Source: Daedaleopsis sinensis (lineage: Eukaryota; Basidiomycota; Agaricomycetes; Polyporales; Polyporaceae). From it: DNA of 64,000 nucleotides. Made by a program: the position numbers and the translations under genes. Positions 11,331 through 22,632 of the stretch are shown piece by piece. The stretch spans positions 4,960,001 to 5,024,000 of the forward strand of contig CM066300.1 of NCBI GenBank assembly GCA_033807695.1, in the 5' to 3' direction. The notes beneath the pieces are model-generated. The model saw only the letters and a list, made by a program, of their open reading frames with translations, searched no databases and was not told the DNA's origin. Position 1 is the stretch's first letter. The number at the start of each line of letters is the position of its first letter.

Positions 11331-13378
11331 ATGCACTCGGAATGGAATCTGACCGAACGCAAGTGAAGGTCCCACCTGACAGAGACTAGAGGCTGACCAG
11401 ACGCTTACAGGGAATCGTACGCGAGTTTCAAGTGCAGTTACTCGTACTCATTCGACACGTCCGGCGACCCCGGGCTCTACGTGGCGCAGACAGTGAGTGT
11501 GTATTCTGACCCAGCCTAGTAAATTGGCCCTCACCGAATACTAGAAACTAGACGGATACATGCAAACCGTCACAGGTTTCAACTTGCCGAATCGGAAACC
11601 CAGACGCACTTGGCAATCCGTCTACACCGCCGGTAGCAGTCACCGGTTCTGGATGCGCGTCCCGATGTTCATCCGCCTTCGCATCGGGGAACCAAAGACC
11701 CCTCCTCCTGAGCACCTCCACGAATGGGTCAAGGCAGCCGACGCAGAGTCGCGGGCCTACCGGGCCAACCCCGCACGCCCGAAGGTGATGGCGCTCGAAG
11801 GACAACGGATTCGTCGGATCGAAGATTGCCAGCCGGACCGGCTCTTTCGCGGGGACGCGGTCGCGTTCACGTTCAGTGTGACGTATATCGAAGGAAAGGC
11901 CGATTGGTACCCCGTCTTCACTTTGATCGACATCGTCCGGGTAGCTTCGATCCAAACTCTGTGGAACAACAGCGCTGCAACCGCTTCCACGATAGTGTTG
12001 AACAGTGTTCGACCTGCGCTTGAAGATGGCCAGCTGATAGCCGGTGAGATCCCATGCCAAGTAAATCATCGACGAAGCTAACTTCCATCGGAATCCAGAG
12101 AACGACGAAAGCGACGACGAGGTCGAGATCATGGGGGTCCCAATAGTCAACGTCAGATCCAATAACTCGCAGGGAGGTGTCGCCACGGTCGGTCTCGCTC
12201 CGAGGGTATCGCAGGGCGGGGACAGGCAGAACAACCCTGGTGCTCTGCGATCCCTCTCCGGGAAAAACATACCGGCCACATCGCAGCGCACTCTCGAAGC
12301 AACACCGGTCGCCTTCGAGTCTCCGCGGTCTGCTTCCAAGACCCAACAAGTCACATCCGAGTACCACCAGTCCACCCTCCAGTCCGTGGAGGCTAGCTCC
12401 GAGACCCCTCGCTCCGCCTCCGAGACCGCTCAGACCGACTGCAAGACCACCCGAATCGCCTCCGTAACTTCGCAGATCGTCCCCGAGACCTCTCAGACCG
12501 TCCCTGAGATCTTCCAGACCGCCCCCGGGGCTTCTCAGACCATTTCCAAGACCCCTCAGACCGACTGTGAGATTTCATGGACCGCCCCCGAGACCCCACA
12601 GGCCGCCCCCGTAGCTTCGCAGACCGTCTGCGAGACTCCCCACTCCACCTCCGAGACCCTGAAAAACGACTGCGAAAATTCACAAACCACTCTCGAGACT
12701 GCACACACTGTCCACCACGTTCCACAACTCCGCCTCGTCAGCCCGCAACTCCTTCTCGCCAACCCACACCTGGTCTCGGACGCCCCGGAGACCGCGGTCG
12801 ACATCAGACGGACCGTGCCGGAGACCCCAAAACCCCCTACCCGCACCCCGCAGACGGTCATCGGGACTGCTAGGGCTGTCTTCGAGGATACACACTTCAC
12901 ATTCGAGGCCCCGCGGTCTCCACCCGAGTTCTTGCAGCCCACCTTCGAGGTCTCCCAGTCAACCGAGGGGCCCACATTGCCGGCTCTCAAGACTACACAT
13001 GTCGGCAACGAAACCACTTCGTCCGTCAACGAGCATGCACGGCCTGCACACGAAGTTACGCCTCCCGACAACGCGGAGGCAGGAGACAACGATGGGACTG
13101 GGAAGGCTGTCATCAAGATTCGAAAGCTCACCTATGAAGATATCTTTGGGAAGGGAGACGATGAAGACGAAGAGTCGACCGAGTCGTCGACCGAATCCTC
13201 GGTGACCACCGACTCCGCCGGATCTCGGGGCTGGAGCGACTCCGCCATGGAGAAGGGCGCGGTGGGGTCCACAAGCAGGAGGCAGGACGACGTTGCACAC
13301 TCGGACGGAGGTCGCGACAGCAAGCGAAAGAAGCCAAGCAGCGGCCCGCCCCCTCGTCGTACAAGGGCCCGTCGATGA
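11331..13378 (+). CDS. Lineage-specific protein with degenerate Ser/Thr-rich tandem repeat
   Basis: Not a family I recognise. Four exons join in phase: 11331-11362, 11411-11492, 11545-12043 and 12099-13378, starting MHSEWNLTERKESYASFK. The first ~180 residues look globular (FWMRVPMFIRLRIGEP, FRGDAVAFTFSVTYIEGKADWYPVFTLIDIV). From about 12270 to 12990 the protein is a degenerate repeat of about 10-13 residues built on a Glu-Thr-Pro/Ser-Gln-Thr core (ETSQTVPEI, KTPQTDCEI, ETPQAAPVAS). An acidic Ser-rich stretch with a possible basic nuclear signal (SKRKKPSSG) follows. The frame stops at 13378, but plausible coding continues to 13831 in another frame, so the 3' end is doubtful. Confidence 0.6.
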
Positions 13379-13831
13379 AGATGGATGGTACCTCATCGAG
13401 AGCGATGAGTATGTGCGAGTGTAAACACGGTCTGAGATGTATGTGATTGCACGTACCTAATCGCCAGCGTAATGGAAGAGTTCTTCTTTCCCGCTTCGTG
13501 AGTAGACACAGTCGCCGCGGCCGTCGGTCGCGGAATCACAGTAGAAAACGAGAATGCCAGCAGCGCACCGAAAAGAGACAATGCATATCGACTGCAGGAG
13601 CGCCAAGCAGAAATTCAAGTCGAAATCGCCCCGGTCGCGTGCCACGTTGCGAGCTGTTCCGAATTTCACGGATCGATCGGCGTCGCGGCCCAGATTCAGG
13701 AGAATGCTGTGCTAGTTTCGTGGGAACGCAAACTCTGCGGGGGGCGGGGACGCAACTCTCACGCCGGAGGAGGCGAGCTAGGAGGCGCACATCTGCTGCA
13801 GTTCCTCTGGTACCGGGTCGTCGAATCCTAA
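13341..13831 (+). other. Possible 3' exons of the Ser/Thr-repeat gene in a shifted frame
   Basis: Past the stop at 13378 the neighbouring frame reads VVQGPVDEDGWYLIESDEY. It can be spliced through a small exon at about 13466 into a frame ending ...LLQFLWYRVVES at the TAA at 13829-13831, whose middle (NAYRLQERQAEIQVEIAP, SIGVAAQIQENAVLVSWE) has real-protein composition. To join it to the repeat region a one-base frame change or an unseen intron near 13300 is required. It may be the true C-terminus of an intact gene, or show that this copy is broken. Confidence 0.35.
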
Positions 13832-14099
13832 CTAAGTTGCTTCGCCGTTCGTCTCTCATTCGACCGTTACACCAAGACTGTATTCCTTAAGACTGCATTC
13901 CTTCGAGTCTATCAAAAACAACGACGCAACTATTCGACCTCGTGCGTATCTTACAGAGAAGCCTCGTGTCGCTCGGCTGACGATTCCACAGACAATAAAG
14001 CAAGAAACTTAGGCGCATCGACGCACGCGAGAATTCGTCAACGAATGCGCCCATCGCTCGTCTTCCGACACCCTATACCGACCCCGAGTGGACGCGTCG

Positions 14100-15136
14100 T
14101 TAGCGAGTTGCTAGGTGCGGCGTGGTATTCAGAGCCACGGCATACTCACCCATTTCGCTCGTCAGATCTGCCACGAACCTCCTGGGCCTGATGGGACGAC
14201 GGAAAGCTGGTCCCGGGAAAAGGCCGAGATCTTCAGTGACTGCACGTCGAGAAGCTCGAACGGACCCAACCTCGTCCGCGACGCCCTGTGTTGGAGCCGC
14301 CGAGGAACCGGCACGATGCTCGTTCGCATCTGCTTCGTCGCGTCCCGCAAGCAGGCAGCCCTGATCGCATGGCGTCTCAAGACAGCGAATGTGACCACAG
14401 AAAGGCTGCCCGCCCCGCGACGCATGGAAGGGCAGCGTGCCCACGAGATCGTTCTCCAAGCCCGGGCCCGACATTCCGAGGAGCAAACCGGCATGTGTGA
14501 TCCAGTCATGGGCAGTAAGAATATCGCGTTCGACACGCTCGGAGAACGGTGGGATCGGGGGTGTCACTGCAGGAAAGGGCAGGTCGTATGACGGGATATG
14601 GATAGGGTACATCGCGGAAACGTGGTGAGCTCCTGTCAAACAAACGCTGAGTGTCTGGAGCGCATCGCGGAAGCAATGAAAATCATACCGTTGTCCTGCG
14701 GGGTCGAAGCGTAAGGCACCCCGTCCATCCGCGCCATGTTCTCGAGCTGCGGAATGACAGACGTCACACGCCTCGCGGGTATAGGCTCGCGCGGATGAAG
14801 CGCGACATCGAAAGGTCTAGTAGAGCCGGAAACAGCTGAGGCCGTGTCGTACCCGCCCGTCTCCTCGGAGGGGCGATCTATTCGGGAGGTATCAGCCTCG
14901 TCAGTCGCAGCGAACACGGGCGAAGATCCGAGATGGGGAATACATTCACGCACGAGCGACAACATCCGTCCCGGGGACTTCAACGAGGCAACGCATATGG
15001 AGGAGTCGCGAAGGCACGAAGCCACGCACGCGGAGTACTCACCTGCCGCCACCCGTACACCGTGCTCCGCGGCCTCAGCGAATGCCCCTCCGTCGCGACT
15101 GGTTCGCGGAAGCGGGTTCAACGTTAGATGTCCCAT
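14100..15136 (-). CDS. Hypothetical protein, weakly supported
   Basis: Minus-strand frame from the ATG at 15136 (MGHLTLNPLPRTS) with one credible intron (14688-14633) joining ASTPQDNG to AHHVSAMYPIHIPSYD in phase. The second exon contains a short Cys/His run (CGHIRCLETPCDQGC) of uncertain meaning. Another strong donor (gtgagt) inside the first exon and one at about 14152 suggest the model is incomplete. No family was recognised, and no function is offered. Confidence 0.3.
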
Positions 15137-15175
15137 CGAGTCAATTCGGCCCACGGAACCACCGCGGTCGCACAC

Positions 15176-16249
15176 TTCACGGAACGAGACGCAGCGCTCG
15201 CAGTCGTCGTCGTCGCTCCCGAAGCACTGGTCAGCATCTCACGTCAGACTCACTATCCGGAGACGGTCGAGGAGGAAAGGATGGCGGGAATGCAAAGCGT
15301 GGACACCTCTACATGAAAAAGCAAGTCGCGCGAACTATGACAAAAGGAGAAAACGGCTACAATTGGAAAGGCAAAATTCGCGAACTGAAGAGCGTACCGG
15401 AAGAGACCCGCGGGCGCACCGACCGCATACGCGTTCCCGTCGTCGGAAGACGAGGTTCGAGGGTACGACGGCCGCGAGGGGCGGGAGCTGTACGCTCCAG
15501 AGCGGTTGACGCGGGAGATGCTCCTGGTACAAGAGTTATATGGTCACGGATTGTAGCTCCTACAGCGATGGCTCTGACCGGCATCACGGCGGGCATGTTC
15601 GGAACCCGTCCTCGCGTTTCAGCGACGATTGCATCGAGCTTTGACGAGGCGAACTCCATGGAAAGCGCGAGGAGAAGCTACTGCCAGTGGGTCGGCTGAA
15701 GGTGCAAATCGTCGACAGACGAGACAGACTGTCCGGCGCATCTATAAGAAGGTACGAGCACCAGAGTACAGTAGTGAAGATGTCGAACGCGACATGGGTT
15801 CTAGTGGGTCAGAATAGAGAATTCACAGCCAGACAGATGTCGAGCGAACCCCATACGTCGATATAAGATTCGTCTGCGAAGTTCAATGCAGCACACTGCG
15901 CACGTCACCATGCTTCAGTTCCCGGTATATGCCCTCCAGAATCGGGGCAGCAACACTATTCACTGCCATGCTGGGCCGTGATGAGCCTGGGACGCCGCGC
16001 CTGAATTTCATACTTGAGGTCTTCGCCGTCCGACAAGGCACGATGCCGCGGAACCTTAAGCGCATAACGGCATTGTTCCAGACCCAACAGCTAAGATTCA
16101 GCCCTACGAATCCCCCCAAGAATCCCGGGGCATAAGTCGACTGCGTTCGCTGAAGTCATACTCTATTCGCGACGCAGCATCACTACATGGTAAGAACGAG
16201 GGCGCCATCCGAGCTATGGTTTGGAAACGAGAATCCACACGAGTACAAA
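15176..16249. other. Intergenic stretch
   Basis: Several short overlapping frames rich in Arg and Ser on both strands, typical of GC-rich non-coding sequence. I see no supported gene. Confidence 0.35.
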
Positions 16250-17210
16250 CTAGGTCGCTCTCTCGGCGGACTCTACCGCATCGCCGGCGCCGACAGTCTA
16301 AAAGAAGCACGATGAGCACCCAGTATAAGCGAAGGAAGCAAGGGATAACGGCGCTCTGGAGACGTACCTTCACGAGCGGAAACTGCTGCTGGATCAGCCA
16401 TCCCCTATCAGTCCACGATACTGGAAGGGACGAGGAGGCCCCGTCCACTACGGTTCGAAATTCGACCACAAGGGCGTTGCGGCTGCCGAAATACCGCTGG
16501 AGGGCGGCGTACGCCTCGTCTTCTTCCGCCCACCATTCTTCACGGTGTATGTAGAAGCCCCGCTTGACATACTTCGCGACCGCACGCAGATCCCCGGAGG
16601 AAAGGGGACTGCCTTTGACGAAAGCACGCCGTTGCATCGTGGAGCGGGGGTACGCACAGGCTGCGCCGTCCGGACAGATGAAGTTTTTGACCAAGGTCGA
16701 CCAGAACCCATGAAGAGGCAGAAGGGGGTTCTCGCGTTGACTGCGGATCACGTCTACCAACCGCCGAGTGGGCGTCTTGAACCGGCGAACGTCCTTGATT
16801 AAACCCTTTCCCGGCAGTGCGTACGGCAAACCTCGGCGGGGCTCGCATTCGTGAGGCTCGAAGCGGAGGCCCCCGACGTCAACGAGTTCCTGACAGAAAG
16901 CCTCGAAGGTATGGTCTGGTACGTAAACGTCCAGGTCTCCGGGAGTCCACGCATCTGTCGAGAGGAAGAAATGCAGGGCAACGGAGCCTGAGACGATGGC
17001 GCCGTGTCGCCTAAGCACGTCGTCGAACAGCGCGGTGTTGGGCGCAAATGGCGAAATGCATTCCCGGTAACGCATTCTTAAAGCAAGCACCGCCGCGACG
17101 AAGCACGTCCGGCTCAACTGGCGCCATACCAGAAGAACGGGGACCTCGCTACTCTCGATTATTCCTAGGAGAATATCGCACGGGACGCTTCGCGAAATCA
17201 GAAACCGCCA
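16250..17210 (-). CDS. F-box plus nucleotidyltransferase-like protein with intact motif (5' exon not found)
   Basis: The main exon starts at a splice acceptor at about 17210 and runs to 16368; a 49-residue-codon-free intron is followed by the last exon 16297-16250 (TVGAGDAVESAERAT). No ATG precedes the F-box-like segment SVPCDILLGIIESSEVPVLL, so an upstream exon is missing. An ATG at 17075 exists but would remove the F-box. The core carries the nucleotidyltransferase pattern SGSVALHFFL followed by WTPGDLDVYV, with Gly-Ser and Asp-x-Asp in the expected spacing, then NFICPDGAACAYP. This matches a mushroom-expanded family of uncharacterised proteins. A nucleotide-transfer role and recruitment to an SCF ubiquitin ligase are inferences from the two motifs. 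Compared with the three relatives nearby it is shorter and lacks the RFFGDGGS block. Confidence 0.65.
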
Positions 17211-17777
17211 CTACGCCGTCCTGAATGATTCCGCTCACTTTATTGGACCATACAGGTCATCTTGTTTCGTGGTCTCGGGGTCACCTGGGGTCGCTGTTCG
17301 CAACGACATCTATGGGCAGATGTCAGTGAACCACTCCCCAGGAGACACAACTGGAGACGCGGACTGAATCGACGCACATGTGAGTCCAGGAGAGAGCGAG
17401 GGGAAACGTCGAGGAGACGACAGAGGACGATGCGCTCTTTTGAGGTTAGCGACTTGAGGACCGAGCGGCAGTGGCTCCAACTACCGCTGCAAACATGACT
17501 CCACGGTCCAACCGGTAAGGTAGCTTCGGCCTAATTTGCAATGTCGAGGCATTTCCGCTGCGAACCGTTCAAGCTTTCCGGTATCTCACACAGACGGCTC
17601 TCGCCCGCCAAGCCGCTGAACCACCTGCTGTCGTGGCCAGGAGCCATACACGCGGGCATTCTGGACAAGTCCAAGCGAGTCAGCGAAATCGGCATTCTCA
17701 GAACGTAGCGAAGACAGAACGTGGAAGCTCGGCAAAACTACAACGTCGGGACACCATTCGTCCACTGGACCACACCT
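17211..17777. other. Intergenic stretch
   Basis: No supported gene. It should contain the missing first exon and promoter of the gene at 16250-17210, but neither can be pinned down. Confidence 0.35.
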
Positions 17778-19028
17778 CTACCTAGATATCATGCCACGCG
17801 CGGCCACGTCAACATACGACGCGATATCACGATAGTCCTCGGGTTCGTATTCCTCCGGAGCCTGACGAAGAAACGGCACCCCCCCATCGGCATATACCAT
17901 CGAAGTGGAAATGACCCCTCTCGGGAGGATGGGATCGGCGTATGCGCACCCTGCGTTACAAATGGTGGAATTCCAGAGTCTCCAGACTGGCATATGACCG
18001 AAGGGGGGGAGACTACGGTAGTGTAGGTAGTCGAAGTCGCGGGTGAATGAGTCGATCAGACCAACGGCAGAACCACCGTCCCCAAAGAACCGGGCCTGAT
18101 CGGGACAAATGAACCTCCCCCGCATGCAGGGGTAAACGATTTCCCCTGGACGGCGTGGAGGTTGCCCAGGGAGCCTGAACTCCGGCCAGGCTGTCGGGTA
18201 CGCGGAGAACGAGAAGCCATACTCGATCAGGAGATCCATCGTTTCGTCCTCGTCAGGGTGGAAGGGTTCGGATGCGAGGTCCGAGACTAGGGATAGGCGT
18301 CTCTCGAGGAGGGGAAGGTAGGCCGCGGCGAAGCAATCTTCGCCGACCCAATTCATCATAGCACTGCACCACGATCTGGCGATGGGAGAACAGGGGCTCA
18401 TCGTGTTCGACTCGTAGACGACTACGCGGCGACCGCTGCTCGTTGCGAAGACCGCAAACTTCCTCACGCCCCGGCGCCGGGCGACGGACAGGTCGACATC
18501 TTCCTCCCGCTCGCATACCAGATGTTCTGATAGATCCTGGCCCAATCCAAAAACGAATGGTTCGAACCACCCCAGACCCGTGTAGACCTCGAGGATGCGC
18601 GGCGCGAATGTCGTGTCCCTGAGGACGAAGGCCAGGGCAGCCTCCCCTCCCAGGACAGCGCGATGATCGGTAAGGTAGCGGAGAAATTCACGAGTGCACG
18701 GGAGAAACGGAAACAGCAAGCGTGTGGTCGTCCGGCGGAGCGCTCGTGCGACATGTTCGTTCCCGGCTCGACACGTCATTCTCAGAAGTGCCAGGGTTCG
18801 CAAGTCCATCGCGTCGGTGACCAGGAGTGCCAGAGTCGGGTCCCTCCTATCAAAGACATCAGTGTAAATGACAGCCTGTCCATGGCGAACGCACGACTCA
18901 CAATAGCGACATGGACTCCGGCTGGATACTTGCGCTTGCAAATATGGCTGGACGGCGAAACGTGTGACTGTTCGTCTGCATCGTTCTCTCGCACCTGCAA
19001 CGACAGTATCAGCTGCCACATTCAACAT
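17778..19028 (-). CDS. F-box plus degenerate nucleotidyltransferase-like protein, copy 2
   Basis: Single open exon of 416 aa from the ATG at 19028 (MLNVAADTVV). An F-box-like helix set is at about residues 60-105 (DPTLALLVTDAMDLRTL, LLRMTCRAGNEHV). The following block aligns by eye with the gene at 16250-17210, but the Gly-Ser has become Gly-Glu (VLGGEAALAFVLRD) and the Asp-x-Asp is replaced (RILEVYTG), so catalysis is unlikely. The block SAMMNWVGEDCFAAAY and the Cys-containing C-terminal block FICPDQARFFGDGGS are shared with the genes at 22633 and 24643. A cryptic small intron near the N-terminus cannot be excluded. Function unknown; a non-catalytic F-box adaptor is a reasonable guess. Confidence 0.7.
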   Translation of the reverse strand: MLNVAADTVVAGARERCRRTVTRFAVQPYLQAQVSSRSPCRYCESCVRHGQAVIYTDVFDRRDPTLALLVTDAMDLRTLALLRMTCRAGNEHVARALRRTTTRLLFPFLPCTREFLRYLTDHRAVLGGEAALAFVLRDTTFAPRILEVYTGLGWFEPFVFGLGQDLSEHLVCEREEDVDLSVARRRGVRKFAVFATSSGRRVVVYESNTMSPCSPIARSWCSAMMNWVGEDCFAAAYLPLLERRLSLVSDLASEPFHPDEDETMDLLIEYGFSFSAYPTAWPEFRLPGQPPRRPGEIVYPCMRGRFICPDQARFFGDGGSAVGLIDSFTRDFDYLHYRSLPPFGHMPVWRLWNSTICNAGCAYADPILPRGVISTSMVYADGGVPFLRQAPEEYEPEDYRDIASYVDVAARGMISR

Positions 19029-19626
19029 GATGCCTCAATCTAGCGGAGCACGCACCAGCAGAGACGGGCGCACCTCAGTTGTTGTGCGTCCAAGACTGAC
19101 TTGGAGACACGCAAACGAGAGGCGACAGCTTCGGGGCACAGCGGGAGATTCGAGCGCAACGAGCTGACTGTACCCCGGCTCGGAGTCCACGACCGCGTTT
19201 TTAACTGAGAGATGTCCCGGGCCATCAGGCGTGGGATCCACACGAACTCAATGAACGTAGCGCAGCGCAGAAACCTGCACCGACCGCCGCAACGTGTATC
19301 CACGTTGTGGACGCTCGCCGACACGACACCTCGCCTGATCTAAACGCACTTCTCTGTATCAGTGCGGTCCCGCCTGACTCCTCACGAGGAGGACGCTATC
19401 AACAGCGACTGTGTTCCGGATCTCCGAGGCAACACGAGCGGAGTCAGATCCCGTACGAGTGACGTTTGCAATTTCTGCGACCTATCCGGCTCGAACGCGC
19501 TCCTCACTGCCATACGAAAAAATGCGTCACCGAGAAGGTCGTGCGCTCGCGGTGCACTGGAGCCAAGATATGCACCACTACAAAATCGCATCGCCATCGC
19601 GCGCGATGCGTAACGACCAGTGTCAG
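19029..19626. other. Intergenic stretch, probable divergent promoter
   Basis: Lies between the divergent F-box gene (start 19028) and the kinase gene. The kinase frame stays open back to 19411 without a compelling start; ATGs at 19522 and 19627 are both possible. Confidence 0.4.
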
Positions 19627-20930
19627 ATGTCACCGAGCTCGACAACGCCGACAGCAGCCTCGCAAAGCTGTAAGGACTCGGCCTTTGCTGCAGATCGTAA
19701 CGCACGCCCGTCGCTCACGACCGCCCTTCCAGACAAGATGAGGTACCAAGTGGGAAAGGGACGAACCGGTTCAACGTGGGTCGCGATCCGCGACGAAGAC
19801 CGAGCCGAGGTCGCTATCAAGACCTTCTCATCGAAACAAGGAGACGCAGAAAGCTTCGTCAACGAAAGAGACACGTATCGAGCTATCGCAAGGAGTACCG
19901 ACGCGGGTCGAAAGTCAGTGATGTCGGGACCAGCAATGAACACAACTAACATACCAACCCGACACAGCACATTTCTTCGCGTGCTGGACGACAACACTGA
20001 CCGGCCAGAGAAATACATCGTCCTCCCGCTCCTAGACGGGACGTTGGCCGACGTACTCGCTATCCCGGGGATCGTTCCTATGAGACGATCGGACGTCTCG
20101 GATATCATGGATCAGCTAACAGTCGGCATCGCTTGTAGGCAGTCCAAAACTCACATCTAAATCGAAACTGACGAATCGCAGTCCTTCATGGCATTTCAAT
20201 AATCCACACAGACGTGAAACCCGAGAACATCATGTTCGAGTGCTTGTCCACCGTCCCAGTGTTCGGGTGCGGGGATTCAGAACGAGTCGCGGTATGTGCC
20301 TGGAGTCCGTCCACCCACCACCGCTGACGAGCGAACATGGCCCAGTTGCGCACAACTAAGCTCTTCATAATCGATTTCAGCGACGCTACTTCTTCGGTGA
20401 GCCCTTCGCGTGCGATGATAGGAACCAATCAGTACAGAGCACCGGAGGTCACAGCAGGCAGGTTCAGTAAGTCGCACCGTAGACATGCACTGACGTGTTG
20501 ACAGGGAAACCATGGGGGGCGGAGGTCGACTGGTTCTCGGTGGGCTGCGTCATCGCGGAGGTTTGGCTCGGGACCCCGCTCTTCGTCTACACCCGCACGA
20601 GCGTTGCACGCTTAGCGGCATTGGAACAAGTACTGGGAGCGATACCAGCTACCCTGATCGAAGGCTCACCACTAAAAGACCACGTCTCGCTGATCGAAAA
20701 CGCCGACTCTACCTACCACGTCAAACCCTTTCGGCGAAATGTCTACGACGCAGTTGAGCTTTCAAAAATCCGCCGTATGAAACCACTCGCGGTGAGTACT
20801 CACCCTGTCCACGGCTCCGCAGATCTGACCTATATCCTCCCAGTGCACCATTTGCGACCAGGATATATTACGCATCTGTCTGCGCTTTTTAAGTCTCGAT
20901 CCCGCTCCGCGTCGCAATGCATTCCTCTGA
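19627..20930 (+). CDS. LAMMER/CLK-like protein kinase with altered activation motif
   Basis: Six exons join in phase: 19627-19913, 19968-20134, 20182-20291, 20346-20466, 20505-20791 and 20844-20930, giving 352 aa. Kinase landmarks in order: glycine loop GKGRTGSTWVAI, VAIK lysine, catalytic loop IHTDVKPENIMF, metal motif IIDFSDAT, GTNQYRAPEV, VDWFSVGCVIAE and C-terminal RFLSLDPAPRRNAFL. HTD in place of HRD, APE, and AALEQVLGAIP (compare the LAMMER signature) place it near the CLK/LAMMER-SRPK branch of CMGC kinases. The DFG glycine is serine, so activity may be altered, although Lys and both catalytic Asp remain. The insert between the catalytic loop and DFS (STVPVFGCGDSERV) is unusual. CLK kinases phosphorylate SR splicing factors; that substrate is not shown here. 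Start uncertain: ATG 19522 would add 35 residues. Confidence 0.75.
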
Positions 20931-22632
20931 GAGACTCTCTCCTCCGTACGATTTGCATAGATCGACGGGATACACGTGCGAGTAGACGATTGATGGCGTG
21001 AAGATCGGATGAACGACCGGGGACTGTTCACTGGGAGGAGAGCGCCAGACGCGTCAGCTAATTCGCAGTTGCCCGATGAACTGAAACGAACATTTCTGAA
21101 CCACGAGTGCACTGTATCCGGCGCCACACCCCGTACCACATCACAAGAAGCAGCTAGAGAGAGCATGGGAATTAAGACGACAGCGAGAGTGGCGCGAAGA
21201 CACCCTGCCATCCAGAGCCAAGTCAGTGCAAAGAGACATCGCGGGCTACGAACCCAATTACCACGTGCCCATTAGTCAGCACGATCCGATCTCGTTGCAA
21301 GGCCGCGGCGCCGGAAGAGCTTCAACCACTCGCCCGGTAGGCTAGCCATTAATATTGACACACGACGCGAACGCGTCGGCCGCACCTCTCACGTCAGAAC
21401 GGCGAACACCGTGTCCGCGGTCAAGTCGAATAAACCTCGTTCGGTAATAGTACGAGACCCTGGAACTCCCGCGGCGGCAGCCAGCCGAGCTAGAGCAACC
21501 GTAGCATTCTGAGGAAGGATCTCACCGAAGCAGTGCCGACTCGGGGTCTCATGCCACCAGCGAACATTCGTCTCGCCACAGACGGACACCGCCACCATAC
21601 AATGCGCCGAGGACGTGTACACGATGCGCGCAGTCCCGAACCAGCCCATATGACTCGAGGAGCACAATCTACTACCATCTTCTGCCGAAGCAACTTATTC
21701 AAACCGCACACCGGCAAGTCATTTCTCATGAACGACGGCTTCCCCGCACACACGCTGACAGAGTCCAGCTCACACGAAGAACCCCAGTATTTACCCAAGA
21801 GATATGTCCCACCCCTTCTCGGATCCGGACCGCATGCACAACGGGGATCCTGTCTAGAACGCCGCCCTGCAGAACTGTCCAGGGACACCAGTACCGACAG
21901 ACGGGGCTCGCGAAGGGGAGGGCCGGAGATGACTAGTGAGCGCCGACCGATGCCTTCCCTTGAACCCTACATGCGTCTCCCGCTGGCCAGACAGACGGCA
22001 GGTCCGGACATTCCCTTGTATTGATAAGGCTATGCTAACCTAATATGCAAGTACCGGTAGGGTCCGGATACCCATTCTTTTCTCTTTGACACATAGGGCG
22101 ACGCCGATTCCCTATCGGCAAGATCTAAGTGTAAACCATCCTCGCCGCACCGCAACCCAAACCAGAACGTAACGCTCCCCCATCAAGACCGTCCGGTACA
22201 CGTAGACGCAACGCGAGTCACGGACGGCAACCACGAGGCTATGGATTACCCCTTCAGTCGCGAACCTCGCTGCGTACCGCCAGGACCGGAGCCCGACGAT
22301 AGCACTGAGCACGAGACCCCAAGAGATACACGGCGAGGTCGGCGATGCACGATAATTGCAATACGGGCTGCTCATCGATCTGAGCGGAAATACCTGCGGT
22401 CCACTTACTTACGGGGGCACTCGCGCAACTCTGCATAGGAGGCTAATGGGAATACGTGGCAAATGTCCACGCTCCACGTACACCAGAACGGAGTCAATGT
22501 GGTCGGGTTCGGTACGCACGGAGGCGCAAACATCCCCTGGAGAGGATCGGACTCGTCCCTTCTCCCTAGTATTTAAGTTCAACTCGAACGAAGCGTTGCA
22601 GGACAGAGGATACGGTAACCACACTAGAGGTA
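20931..22632. other. Intergenic stretch with weak frames
   Basis: Open frames at 21667-21389 (minus, containing TARIVYTSSAHCMVAVSV) and 21533-22024 (plus) overlap each other antiparallel and neither shows a family motif or splice support. I do not call a gene. Confidence 0.35.

Noticed and set aside
12393..13131. Long antisense frames opposite the Ser/Thr repeat
   Set aside because: They are the mirror of the repeat (Ser/Arg-rich low complexity), with no start context or independent motif.
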